Source: Bacillota bacterium (GTDB taxonomy: Bacteria > Bacillota > Clostridia > Lachnospirales > Lachnospiraceae). From it: a DNA stretch of 64,000 nt. Position 1 is the stretch's first letter, and each line of letters begins with the position of its first letter. This document shows positions 8,484 through 17,081 of the stretch, piece after piece. A program made the position numbers and the translations under genes. The notes below the pieces were generated by a model. That model did no database searches. It had not been told where the DNA came from and saw only the letters and a list, made by a program, of their open reading frames with translations. The stretch is taken from NCBI GenBank assembly GCA_023407575.1, contig JAEYLX010000069.1, positions 124,001 through 188,000 on the forward strand, in the 5' to 3' direction.

Positions 8484-9008
8484 TTAACATTTCTCTGGTT
8501 CGCTATATTCTACACCGAAGGTATCTACGGTTAACTTCTTCATGATTTGTGGTTCTAATGGAGCATCTGAATAATCGGTTTTCATTTCAGCAATTTTATT
8601 TACGAATTCCAGGCCTTCAATTACTTTACCAAAGGAAGCGTAAGAACCATCTAAATGAGGAGAATCTTTATGCATAATAAAGAACTGGGAACCAGCGGAA
8701 TCAGGACGTTGAGATCTTGCCATGGAAAGAACGCCAGCAGTATGCTTTAAAGTGTTAGGGAAATTATTATAGGAGAATTCGCCTTTAATTGAATAGCCAG
8801 GACCACCCATGCCAGTGCCCTCTGGATCACCACCTTGTATCATAAAGCCACGAATTACGCGATGAAATTTTAGACCATCATAAAACCCTTTATTTACTAA
8901 GGATATAAAATTTTTAACAGTGTTAGGGGCTAATTCAGGATATAATTCGATTTTAATGATATCACCACTTTGTAGCTCCATTGTTACGATAGGGTTAGTA
9001 TTATTCAT
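8484..9008 (-). CDS. Cyclophilin-type peptidyl-prolyl cis-trans isomerase
   Basis: 174 residues covering a single cyclophilin domain. Signature FHRVIRGFMIQGGDPEGTG holds the catalytic Arg and the QGGD loop; SMARSQRPDSAGSQFFI and HLDGSYASFGKV complete the active-site surface. There is no signal peptide, so it is a cytosolic folding catalyst. The start ATG at 9008 follows GAGAGGATTG. It stands alone on the minus strand, interrupting the pyrimidine gene cluster. Confidence 0.94.
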   Translation of the reverse strand: MNNTNPIVTMELQSGDIIKIELYPELAPNTVKNFISLVNKGFYDGLKFHRVIRGFMIQGGDPEGTGMGGPGYSIKGEFSYNNFPNTLKHTAGVLSMARSQRPDSAGSQFFIMHKDSPHLDGSYASFGKVIEGLEFVNKIAEMKTDYSDAPLEPQIMKKLTVDTFGVEYSEPEKC

Positions 9009-9274
9009 TTTCTTTCAATCCTCTCTTAATTAACATTTACCATTTAAAATTTGCTCTTACTATAATACAATGAATTGTAGTAATTAATACTAATTAATTC
9101 AGTTGTCCGTTGGTAAATATAACATAGCCATAGCGTTGTGTCAAGGTAAGCGAAATTTATTCTGGGATATCCATTCCAGATATTGCAATAATAACATAAA
9201 AATATTAGACTAAAAATGAGGGCACGCATATCACATCGTTCATAATAATAGACAGACGAAAGGAGATTATGCAG

Positions 9275-9679
9275 ATGAGTGAGGTTTTTACTTTTGGAGT
9301 AAGGTCGGGCCATCAACGAGCAATGATTGATATTACAAAAGAGATTCAAAGCAAGGTTAAGGAAAGCGGTGTAAAAAATGGGATTTGCGTAATATTTGTT
9401 CCACATACCACTGCAGGTATCACAATTAATGAGAATACAGATCCTGATGTCGTAAAGGATTTTCTTACGGCAATATCCAAATTAGTGCCTGAGTCAGATT
9501 CCTATCATCATTTAGAGGGAATCTCATCAGCACATGTGAAATCTAGTTTGGTCAATGCATCACAGACTGTAATAATAGAAGATGGTAGGTTATTACTTGG
9601 TACGTGGCAAGGTATTTATTTTATAGATTTTGATGGGCCGCGCATACGAAAAGTTTATGTTAAAATTATAGAAGGATAA
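9275..9679 (+). CDS. YjbQ / UPF0047 family protein
   Basis: A protein of 134 residues with the family hallmarks IFVPHTTAGITINEN and SYHHLEGISSAHVKSSL, plus the end GTWQGIYFIDFDGPR. The conserved His residues form the presumed active site. Some family members show weak thiamine-phosphate synthase activity, but the cellular role is unsettled. An in-frame ATG at 9269 is only 3 nt from AGGAG (9261-9265), so the ATG at 9275 is preferred. Monocistronic between the cyclophilin gene and pyrK. Confidence 0.88.
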   Translation: MSEVFTFGVRSGHQRAMIDITKEIQSKVKESGVKNGICVIFVPHTTAGITINENTDPDVVKDFLTAISKLVPESDSYHHLEGISSAHVKSSLVNASQTVIIEDGRLLLGTWQGIYFIDFDGPRIRKVYVKIIEG

Positions 9680-9769
9680 TGGGTTTCCTTTAGTTGATGG
9701 TAACTTGACTCATATTTCTACTAGAAAATCGATATTTAAAAGGACTAGCTTTATAGTTTTGTTGTAGCG

Positions 9770-9797
9770 AAGCAAAATCGTGCTTATGGCTGAACTG
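9770..9797 (+). repeat. Intergenic 28-nt motif, copy 2 of 2
   Basis: Second copy of the motif at 2957-2984 (24 of 28 identical, including GCTTATGGCTGA). Lies 90 nt after the yjbQ-family stop and 89 nt before pyrK. Confidence 0.55.
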
Positions 9798-9886
9798 TTT
9801 TACATGAAAAATACAAAAATCCCTTGTCGTATTGAAAAGTTTACGATAGAATAGCAGGAAAGATAAATTTCACAGGAGAATAACAT

Positions 9887-10654
9887 ATGTCAACTGCAAC
9901 TAAGAAATTGACTGCGATTGCTGATAATATCAAGATTTCCGAAGACATCTACAGCATGTGGCTAATCGATAAAGATATGGCAGAAAGGGCTGTTCCCGGG
10001 CAATTTGTATCACTTTATTGTAAAGATGGAAGTGCTTTATTGCCAAGGCCAATTAGTATTTGTGAAATTGATTTAGAAACGGGACGGATAAGGCTTGTAT
10101 ATCGAGCGAATGGGAAAGGCACAAAGGAATTTGCAAAGCTAAGAGCTGGTGATGAAGTGGAAGCGATGGGACCTCTGGGCAAAGGTTATACCCTTGAGGG
10201 TAAGAAGGCAATTTTAATTGGTGGTGGAATTGGAATTCCTCCTATGTTAGAGTTAGCTAAGAGACTGAAATGTGAAACACAGATTGTTCTAGGGTATCGA
10301 GACACTACTTTTTTAGAAAAGGAGTTTGAAGCTTATGGCAAAGTGTATGTAGCTACCGAGGATGGAAGTAAAGGTACGAAGGGAAATGTAATTGATGCCA
10401 TTAAAGCTAATTTTCTTGAAGCGGATATTATCTATGCATGTGGACCTACTCCAATGTTAAGAGGTGTACAAGCCTACGGGTTGGATCAGGGAATTAAGAC
10501 TCAACTATCTTTAGAGGAACGAATGGCTTGTGGAATTGGTGCTTGTTTAGCATGCACCTGTAAAACAAAAGAAATTGATCATCACAGTAATGTGAACAAT
10601 AAGCGGATTTGTAAGGAAGGTCCGGTATTTTATGCAGAAGAGGTGGAGCTATGA
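9887..10654 (+). CDS. pyrK: Dihydroorotate dehydrogenase B, electron transfer subunit
   Basis: 255-residue FAD and [2Fe-2S] subunit that passes electrons from PyrD to NAD+. An FAD-binding ferredoxin-reductase barrel (LLPRPISIC) is followed by the nucleotide-binding stretch LIGGGIGIPPML. The cluster ligands are Cys215, Cys220, Cys223 and Cys242 (CGIGACLACTC...RICKEGPVF), the exact PyrK spacing. ATG follows CAGGAGAATAACAT. Its last 4 nt overlap the pyrD start (ATGA), which implies translational coupling. Confidence 0.96.
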   Translation: MSTATKKLTAIADNIKISEDIYSMWLIDKDMAERAVPGQFVSLYCKDGSALLPRPISICEIDLETGRIRLVYRANGKGTKEFAKLRAGDEVEAMGPLGKGYTLEGKKAILIGGGIGIPPMLELAKRLKCETQIVLGYRDTTFLEKEFEAYGKVYVATEDGSKGTKGNVIDAIKANFLEADIIYACGPTPMLRGVQAYGLDQGIKTQLSLEERMACGIGACLACTCKTKEIDHHSNVNNKRICKEGPVFYAEEVEL

Positions 10655-11553
10655 ATACAAGTGTGACACTAGCAGGCATAACTTTTAATAATCCGGTAAC
10701 TACAGCCTCTGGTACTTTCGGATCGGGAATGGAATATAGCGATTTTGTTGACCTGTCAAGACTTGGTGCTGTAACGACAAAAGGTGTATCAAGTGTTCCT
10801 TGGCCAGGGAATCCAACACCAAGAGTCGCAGAGACCTACGGAGGGATGTTGAATGCAATTGGATTACAAAACCCTGGTGCAGATGTTTTCATAAACAGAG
10901 ATATACCGTTCTTAAGAAAATATAATACGAAAATCATTGTGAATGTTGTTGGTAAAACCACAGAAGATTATTGTGAGGTAGTAGAGCGTCTTTCTGACTG
11001 TGATATTGATATGTTAGAGATTAATATTTCTTGTCCGAATGTAAAGGAAGGTGGTATTGCCTTTGGTCAGGACGCAAGTTGTGTAGAAGCAATAACAAAA
11101 GAGATAAAAAAATATGCAAAGCAGCCTGTCATCATGAAGTTAAGTCCAAATGTTTCAAGTATTGCTGACATAGCGAAAGCAGCAGAAGCTGGCGGAGCAG
11201 ATGCCCTTTCCCTGATTAATACATTGACAGGTACTAAGATAGATATCCATAAGAGAGCATTTATACTGGCGAATAAAACAGGAGGCCTTTCCGGACCAGC
11301 TATTAAACCGATTGCTGTCCGAATGGTTCATCAGGTTGCTAATGCAGTTAATCTCCCGATTATTGGAATGGGCGGAATTCAGAATGCGGAGGACGCACTT
11401 GAATTTTTGATGGCAGGAGCTACGATGGTAGCTGTTGGAACAGCTAACTTTATTAATCCTGGTGCTACCATAGGTGTCGTTGAAGGTATTGAAGAATATA
11501 TGAAGCAGTATAAAGTGGAAGATATTAATGAGTTAATTGGATGTGTAAAGTAG
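10651..11553 (+). CDS. pyrD: Dihydroorotate dehydrogenase B, catalytic subunit
   Basis: 300-residue FMN flavoprotein that oxidises dihydroorotate to orotate. Signatures: TTASGTFGSGMEY, NAIGLQNPG, the catalytic Cys in EINISCPNVKEGG (a Cys, as in the class 1B NAD-linked enzyme), and the FMN phosphate site IGMGGI...AGATMVAVGTA. It overlaps pyrK by 4 nt, as expected for the heterotetrameric PyrDB-PyrK enzyme. Confidence 0.96.
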   Translation: MNTSVTLAGITFNNPVTTASGTFGSGMEYSDFVDLSRLGAVTTKGVSSVPWPGNPTPRVAETYGGMLNAIGLQNPGADVFINRDIPFLRKYNTKIIVNVVGKTTEDYCEVVERLSDCDIDMLEINISCPNVKEGGIAFGQDASCVEAITKEIKKYAKQPVIMKLSPNVSSIADIAKAAEAGGADALSLINTLTGTKIDIHKRAFILANKTGGLSGPAIKPIAVRMVHQVANAVNLPIIGMGGIQNAEDALEFLMAGATMVAVGTANFINPGATIGVVEGIEEYMKQYKVEDINELIGCVK

Positions 11554-11639
11554 TTACTAATTAGTTAATATCTGAAATATGGCTAGAGAATTTATTCTTA
11601 GAAAGTAGACTTGTTTAATGAAAAGAGGGAATGTATCAT

Positions 11640-12317
11640 ATGGAACAGTACAAGAGAGAATTTATTGAGTTCATGGTGGACTGCGGTGTTCTAAGATTTG
11701 GTGACTTTACAACCAAGAGCGGAAGAAAGACTCCATTTTTTATTAACACAGGATTTTATAGAACAGGAGCTCAGCTAAGAAAGCTTGGTGAGTATTATGC
11801 AAAAGCAATCAATGATAAGTTTGGTATGGGTTTTGATGTACTATTTGGACCTGCCTATAAGGGTATCCCCTTAAGTGTGGCTACAACGATAGCAATCAGC
11901 GAGTTCTACGATAAAGATATTAAATATTGTTCCAACCGTAAGGAAGTAAAGGACCATGGGGATACAGGCATTCTATTAGGCTCGCCACTAACTGACGGAG
12001 ATAAGGTTATCATTATTGAAGATGTTACAACGGCAGGAACTTCCATTGGTGAAACAATGCCTATACTTGCAGCACAGGCAAAGGTAGAGGTAAAGGGACT
12101 TGTGGTATCTGTTGACCGAATGGAACGGGGTCAAGGTAGTAAGAGTGCACTTACAGAAATTCAGGAGAATTATAATATTATAACTACTGCAATTGTTACT
12201 ATGGAAGAAGTAGTGGAACATCTGTATAATAAACCTTATAATGGGAAAATTGTTATTGATGATATCTTAAAAAATGCGATTGAAGCATATTATGTCCAAT
12301 ATGGGGTAAGCAAATAA
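11640..12317 (+). CDS. pyrE: Orotate phosphoribosyltransferase
   Basis: 225 residues; converts orotate and PRPP to OMP. The PRPP-binding motif is VIIIEDVTTAGTSIGE, with FGPAYKGIPL and the catalytic-loop region NRKEVKDHGDTG. An in-frame ATG at 11631 directly abuts the Shine-Dalgarno AGAGGGA, so the ATG at 11640 (9-nt spacing) is the likelier start. Follows pyrD by 86 nt and completes the second pyrimidine block. Confidence 0.95.
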   Translation: MEQYKREFIEFMVDCGVLRFGDFTTKSGRKTPFFINTGFYRTGAQLRKLGEYYAKAINDKFGMGFDVLFGPAYKGIPLSVATTIAISEFYDKDIKYCSNRKEVKDHGDTGILLGSPLTDGDKVIIIEDVTTAGTSIGETMPILAAQAKVEVKGLVVSVDRMERGQGSKSALTEIQENYNIITTAIVTMEEVVEHLYNKPYNGKIVIDDILKNAIEAYYVQYGVSK

Positions 12318-12362
12318 ACAAGTTCATAGATTGAAAACGAATACGCAAAAGGAGGTAGTGAT

Positions 12363-12515
12363 ATGATGGAGAAAATCTACCATACAATGAAGTCAGTGGG
12401 TGTGTGGAATCTAGTTTTGGGAATTTTGACAATCATTGCAGGAGCAGTTGCTGGTACATTATTAATCTTAAACGGTTCAAGATTACTGAAGAAAAAATCA
12501 GAATTATTATTTTAA
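12363..12515 (+). CDS. Small single-span membrane protein
   Basis: A 50-codon frame beginning MMEKIYHTMKSVGVWN. It has an excellent Shine-Dalgarno (AAGGAGGT at 12349-12356) and a single hydrophobic segment of ~20 residues (LVLGILTIIAGAVAGTLLIL), then a positively charged end RLLKKKSELLF. A second ATG at 12366 is equally possible. A terminator follows 21 nt later, so it probably ends the pyrK-D-E transcript or forms its own short unit. Function unknown. The layout (N-in helix, Lys-rich tail) is like small clostridial membrane proteins of unknown role. Confidence 0.82.
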   Translation: MMEKIYHTMKSVGVWNLVLGILTIIAGAVAGTLLILNGSRLLKKKSELLF

Positions 12516-12536
12516 TGTTTAAGGTACATGATACAG

Positions 12537-12578
12537 CCCCAAGATTACCTGATATAACAGGAAGTTCTTGGGGTTTTT
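12537..12578 (+). terminator. Intrinsic terminator after the small membrane protein
   Basis: Stem CCCCAAGA (12537-12544) with TCTTGGGG (12566-12573), an inner CCTG/CAGG pairing, and a TTTTT run directly after. Confidence 0.9.
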
Positions 12579-12661
12579 GTTTGTATCAATGAGGATTAAA
12601 AGCTAGTTATGAATAGATTGAATGCAAATATTGAGTAAGGGACATGGTTGGAGGATTTTTG

Positions 12662-13717
12662 ATGAAAACACAGGATTTTTATTATGACTTACCAGAGGAG
12701 CTGATTGCGCAAGATCCACTGGAGGATCGTTCAGGATCAAGACTATTAGTGCTGGATAAAGAAACAGGTGCAATTCAACATAAAATATTTAAGAATATAA
12801 CAGGCTTCTTAAAAAAAGGCGACTGTCTGGTGGTTAACAATACAAAGGTTATACCGGCAAGACTTATCGGTGAGAAACTCCATGAGAATAAGATTGATCA
12901 AGCTCAGGAAATACATGGAGCAAAAATCGAATTGTTACTGTTAAAGCGTAAAGAGAATGATATCTGGGAAACCCTCGTAAAGCCAGGTAAAAAGGCGAGA
13001 ACTGGTACAAAGATCAGCTTTGGCAATGGGTTATTAATAGGAGAAATATTAGATATGCTTGAAGACGGTAACCGTCTGGTGCAATTCACTTATCAGGGTA
13101 TTTTTGAAGAAATTCTTGATCAGTTAGGGGAAATGCCTTTACCACCATATATTACTCACGAGTTGCAAAATAGGGAACGCTATCAAACCGTATATGCAAA
13201 ATATGATGGTTCTGCAGCTGCACCTACCGCTGGATTGCACTTTACCAAGGAATTGCTTTCAGAAATTGAAGAGATGGGGATTCCTGTGGTTGGTGTTACG
13301 CTCCATGTAGGCTTAGGAACCTTTCGCCCGGTAAAGGTGGATAATGTATTGGAACATCATATGCATTCAGAATTCTATCAAGTAACGCAGGAGGCAGCAG
13401 AAATAATTAATCAAACCAAGCGTAACGGTGGCAGAGTAATTTGTGTCGGTACCACCAGCTGCAGAACAATCGAATCTGCAGCGGACGAAAATGGGCTGCT
13501 GCAAGCTGGAAGTGAGGATACTTCAATATTTATTTATCCTGGTTATGCTTTTAAGGTAATGGATGCTTTAATTACAAATTTTCATCTTCCTGAATCAACT
13601 CTCATGATGTTAGTGTCAGCTTTAGCAGGTCGTGAAAACATTATGAATGCTTATGAGGATGCTGTAAAGGAGCGTTATCGTTTCTTTAGTTTTGGGGATG
13701 CAATGTTTATTCAATAA
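12662..13717 (+). CDS. queA: S-adenosylmethionine:tRNA ribosyltransferase-isomerase
   Basis: 351-residue enzyme that transfers and isomerises the ribosyl part of SAM to preQ1-tRNA, giving epoxyqueuosine. Family signatures: YYDLPEELIAQDPLEDRSGSRLL at the N-terminus, LVVNNTKVIPARL, YAKYDGSAAAPTAGLHFT, GLGTFRPVK and the end FHLPESTLMMLV. The frame is open from 12644, but the ATG at 12662 lies 7 nt after GGAGG and matches family length. It is not next to tgt in this window. Confidence 0.95.
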   Translation: MKTQDFYYDLPEELIAQDPLEDRSGSRLLVLDKETGAIQHKIFKNITGFLKKGDCLVVNNTKVIPARLIGEKLHENKIDQAQEIHGAKIELLLLKRKENDIWETLVKPGKKARTGTKISFGNGLLIGEILDMLEDGNRLVQFTYQGIFEEILDQLGEMPLPPYITHELQNRERYQTVYAKYDGSAAAPTAGLHFTKELLSEIEEMGIPVVGVTLHVGLGTFRPVKVDNVLEHHMHSEFYQVTQEAAEIINQTKRNGGRVICVGTTSCRTIESAADENGLLQAGSEDTSIFIYPGYAFKVMDALITNFHLPESTLMMLVSALAGRENIMNAYEDAVKERYRFFSFGDAMFIQ

Positions 13718-13795
13718 GATAGTTCGTATTCATTAACCAATCAACCGCTAGCTTAATAATATAGTAGTATACTATATGATAATGGAGACGGCGAA

Positions 13796-14257
13796 GTGGT
13801 TGATTTGGATCAGATTAGAAAGAACCTGAATTCACACAAATATACCATGATAGGGTCAGGTTCTGGTCGACTAGTTTTTGACCTAAAAAACGGATATGTA
13901 GCAAAGGTAGCAAAGAATAAGAAGGGTTTAGCTCAAAATAAGGCTGAATATAAGATAGAAGCGATGAGTGACTGCGATATGTTTGCTAAAATTACAGCGA
14001 TTTCGGAAGATTGTAAAGTTTTAATCATGCAAAAAGCAGAACAGATAAAATCCATAGCAGTGATTTGGAAATATTATAACGTAAAGAGTAACCATGAGCT
14101 ATTTCGACAGTCTGTCTTTGATGATTTTGGTACAAAATACAGACTATTATACGGGGATCTGTGCCGTAAGTCCAGTTGGGGTATTATTAATAATAAGCCA
14201 GTTATTATTGATTATGGTTTTACAAAGGATACCAGAAAGTATTATACCTTTATGTAG
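13796..14257 (+). CDS. Minimal protein-kinase-like fold protein
   Basis: 153 residues, starting at GTG 8 nt after GGAG. It begins with a glycine-rich loop (IGSGSGRLVFDL) followed by a lysine in VAKVAKN, as in the ATP-binding lobe of protein kinases and aminoglycoside phosphotransferases. Near the end, YGDLCRKSSWG followed by VIIDYGF resembles the catalytic HGDLxxxN and metal-binding D(F/Y)G motifs, with Tyr for His and Ser for Asn. The protein is about half the size of a normal kinase domain, so the fold must be minimal or it may be a pseudokinase. Function and substrate unknown. It lies between queA and a convergent gene. Confidence 0.65.
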   Translation: MVDLDQIRKNLNSHKYTMIGSGSGRLVFDLKNGYVAKVAKNKKGLAQNKAEYKIEAMSDCDMFAKITAISEDCKVLIMQKAEQIKSIAVIWKYYNVKSNHELFRQSVFDDFGTKYRLLYGDLCRKSSWGIINNKPVIIDYGFTKDTRKYYTFM

Positions 14258-14300
14258 AATAAGGAAGACCACAGATTGCTGACAATAAGGTAATAAAAAT

Positions 14301-14332
14301 GCCCTATGAATCTTTAATAGAATTCATAGGGC
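14301..14332. terminator. Bidirectional terminator between convergent genes
   Basis: 11-bp perfect stem GCCCTATGAAT (14301-14311) with ATTCATAGGGC (14322-14332) and a 10-nt loop. T-rich tails lie on both sides (TGCTTTATT on plus, ATTTTTATTA on minus). It serves the kinase-like gene and the minus-strand dehydrogenase. Confidence 0.8.
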
Positions 14333-14366
14333 TGCTTTATTCGTGTACCCAGTGGGTATAGGCTGA

Positions 14367-15764
14367 TTAAGCCATTTTTGCTAAGATACTTCTTGCTACA
14401 CTGATACCATTAGCAGATGCCTGTTGTAAGCCTCTGGTAAGTCCAGCTCCATCTCCAATGGCACGAAGACCTTCCACACTGGTTTCAAAATCGGTATTAA
14501 CCACAACCTTATTGGAGTAGAACTTAACTTCCACACCGTACAGAAGAGTTTCATCGCTTGCAATACCCGGTGTAACCTTATCAAGTGCGAGCAGCATTTC
14601 TTTGATATCCACCATGATACGATGAGGGAATACCAGTGATAAGTCACCAGGAATCGCATCTTTTAAAGTAGGGATTAAGTTATTTCTGCAAAGACGTTCT
14701 TCCGTAGTTCTTCTACCGCGCTGGAAATCACCGAAGGTCTGTACAAGAATTCTGCCACCACAGAGCATGTTACTAAGCTGAGCGATATGTTTACCATACT
14801 CTATTGGAGTATTAAAGGGCTTGGTAAAGTTCTTGGATACCAAAATTGCAAAGTTGGTGTTATTTGTTTTATAATCCTTGGACTTATAAGCATGTCCGTT
14901 AACAACGGCAAGATTATTCTCATAATACTCGGTTGCTACCTCACCCGAAGGATTGGTACAGAAGGTACGTACCTTATCATCAAAGGTAGGGGTATAATAT
15001 ACAAGCTTTGCTTCGTAGAGGTTTTTATTAAGGAATTCCATAACCTCGTCACGAACCTCAACACGTACGCCAATGTCGACGGTTCCCACTTTTGTTTCAA
15101 TGGAATGCTCTTTACAGATCTGACTAAACCAATCGGAACCTTCACGGCCAATTGCAGATACAATTTCATTTGCATAGAAGGTATCACCTTTCGTAGTGAT
15201 AATACCTTTGGCTTTCTTGTCTTCAATAATAACATCCTTAACCATGGTGCTGAATTTCATTTCAACACCGCTTTCAAGTAAATGTTCTTGAAGGCGGGTA
15301 TATATTTTATAACCTTCCTCCGTACCAAGGTGACGAATTGGGCATTCAATCAATTTTAAGTTTGCATTAATAGCACGTCTTCTAATTTCACGGATTTCTG
15401 ACTCTTTATCAACACCGTATACATTAGTATCTGCACCAAATTTTAAATAGATGTCGTCTGATTCCTTAATTAATTCCATGGCTCTGTCATAACCTAAGAT
15501 ATCAGGAAGCGTTCCGCCGACATCAGGTGATAGGGATAACTTACCGTCGGAAAATGCTCCTGCACCTGCAAATCCTGTGGTAATTGAGCAGGGTTTACAG
15601 CCGATACATTGCTTAGTTGTTCTTTTGGGGCATAATCTCTTTTCGATTGGTCTGCCTTTTTCAACCATAAGTATCTTTAAATCCTTGTTTTCCTTAATCA
15701 ACTCATAGGCACAAAAGATTCCGGATGGACCAGCACCTATAATGATTACATCATAATTTTGCAT
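14367..15764 (-). CDS. FAD-dependent dehydrogenase (COG2509 type)
   Basis: 465-residue flavoprotein. The dinucleotide-binding motif VIIIGAGPSGIFCAYEL is at the N-terminus, and a second FAD contact is near the end (RAIGDGAGLTRGLQQA). A Cys-rich stretch CPKRTTKQCIGCKPC follows the first strand, typical of this family and possibly redox-active or metal-binding. The reaction is not established for the family. The ATG at 15764 sits 8 nt after AAAGGAG and is preferred over the GTG at 15773. Monocistronic, convergent with the kinase-like gene. Confidence 0.85.
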   Translation of the reverse strand: MQNYDVIIIGAGPSGIFCAYELIKENKDLKILMVEKGRPIEKRLCPKRTTKQCIGCKPCSITTGFAGAGAFSDGKLSLSPDVGGTLPDILGYDRAMELIKESDDIYLKFGADTNVYGVDKESEIREIRRRAINANLKLIECPIRHLGTEEGYKIYTRLQEHLLESGVEMKFSTMVKDVIIEDKKAKGIITTKGDTFYANEIVSAIGREGSDWFSQICKEHSIETKVGTVDIGVRVEVRDEVMEFLNKNLYEAKLVYYTPTFDDKVRTFCTNPSGEVATEYYENNLAVVNGHAYKSKDYKTNNTNFAILVSKNFTKPFNTPIEYGKHIAQLSNMLCGGRILVQTFGDFQRGRRTTEERLCRNNLIPTLKDAIPGDLSLVFPHRIMVDIKEMLLALDKVTPGIASDETLLYGVEVKFYSNKVVVNTDFETSVEGLRAIGDGAGLTRGLQQASANGISVARSILAKMA

Positions 15765-15915
15765 GAACAACACTCCTTTTGTATGTTAGACGGTCTAAAA
15801 ATGACCTCGATAATTCTATCATAAACACTAAGGGAATGCAAGAAATTAACGGCTTTCCAGTGATTAGACATACTTATAAAACAATCATAGAATAATAATA
15901 AATAGAACAGAACTA

Positions 15916-16704
15916 CTAGATTATTTCGAAATGTTTCAGTGCGTATTCAATTCCGTTGTCTTCCACATTCTTGGTATGGAAGGTTACAATATCAAGAACC
16001 TGCTGATCTGACACGCCCATTCCTACGCTATGTTTTACAAAGTTTAGCATGGAGAGATCATTGGTACTGTCACCAAAGGCATATGTATTCTCATGAGGAA
16101 TGCCTAAATGTTTTATTAAGTACTCAATACCTGTGGCTTTTGAAAATTTTGCAGGTATAATCTCATAAAAAACTGCATCCCGCTTAATAAATTCAAAATT
16201 GTCTTTATATTTATCATAAATCAACTGGTAACGCTCTGGATCTTCACATCTGATACACATTTTGTCAAAGTCAGTTTCCACATCATGCCAACCAATCAGG
16301 GTGAATTCGAAGAGATTTTGAAAGATGTCCTTAGGCGGGAGTAAATGTTGTTCGGTTAATCGGTCATTGTAATATATATGTGTGGAACCCTCTAATAGGG
16401 CTTCAATTTGATATTCATTAAAATCACTAATAAGGTCTTTATGGAGTTCACTTGGGACCCGCTCATGCAATAGTTTTGAGCCATTGTAGTCAATGTAAGT
16501 ACCGCAGCCACAAACGTAACCATCAAAACCTATTTCTTTAATTTCTGGGGTAATCCCTGCCAGTGTCCGCCCGGTATTAATAAATACGAGGTGTCCATTT
16601 GCTTTTGCTTGTCGGATTGCATTTTTCGTGTTTTCTGAAATCTCATGAGTTTCATTGCTGATAATTGTTCCGTCAATGTCAAAAAATAATATTTTAGTGT
16701 CCAT
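15916..16704 (-). CDS. HAD hydrolase, Cof-type
   Basis: 262 residues with all four HAD motifs. Motif I FFDIDGTI holds the nucleophile and acid Asp, motif II is FINTGRT, motif III is the Lys in PAKFSKATG, and motif IV is AFGDSTNDLSML. The C2-type cap between motifs II and III identifies the Cof/YbiV-like subgroup, usually sugar-phosphate or cofactor phosphatases. Substrate unknown. ATG follows AGGAGAACTTAC. Confidence 0.92.
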   Translation of the reverse strand: MDTKILFFDIDGTIISNETHEISENTKNAIRQAKANGHLVFINTGRTLAGITPEIKEIGFDGYVCGCGTYIDYNGSKLLHERVPSELHKDLISDFNEYQIEALLEGSTHIYYNDRLTEQHLLPPKDIFQNLFEFTLIGWHDVETDFDKMCIRCEDPERYQLIYDKYKDNFEFIKRDAVFYEIIPAKFSKATGIEYLIKHLGIPHENTYAFGDSTNDLSMLNFVKHSVGMGVSDQQVLDIVTFHTKNVEDNGIEYALKHFEII

Positions 16705-17081
16705 GTAAGTTCTCCTAACCTTAGGCTAATCTGAGCGTAAAGCACTCAGAAGTGGTAAAGTATCTTAATTCCAATCATATTAAATTAGTTTAACACAAAA
16801 AAATCATAAGGAAAAGACCAGAAGCAAAAGGGGTATTCTGTAAATAATGTAAAAATTTTATAAAATACCTTAAGATTAATTAATTTAAACCGATATAAAT
16901 AAAGAGAGACTGCATGGAACTTGATTTTTAGCAGAGTAAAGGGTCTTCTATCAATGGAGTTTAAGAAATTACGGGAGGTGAGACTGTATTTCATATTCAT
17001 TATCAATGTAAAAAAATAGTTGAAGATATGAGCTTGATACATGGACGTGCTTTTTCATATCCGAAAGGAAAGAGGCATAAT
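16705..17081. other. Intergenic region between divergent genes
   Basis: AT-rich gap separating the minus-strand HAD gene from the plus-strand secreted protein. It must hold both promoters. A frame of about 21 codons starts at 16954 but has no ribosome site or recognisable product. I found no riboswitch consensus here. Confidence 0.5.

Noticed and set aside
12404..12592. 62-residue frame after pyrE
   Set aside because: Out of frame with the better supported small membrane protein and crosses its terminator.
14787..15281. 164-residue plus-strand frame inside the FAD dehydrogenase gene
   Set aside because: Antisense to a well-supported gene, no ribosome site and no recognisable protein features.
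16954..17019. Short frame of about 21 codons
   Set aside because: No ribosome site or conserved-looking product; chance frame in AT-rich DNA.
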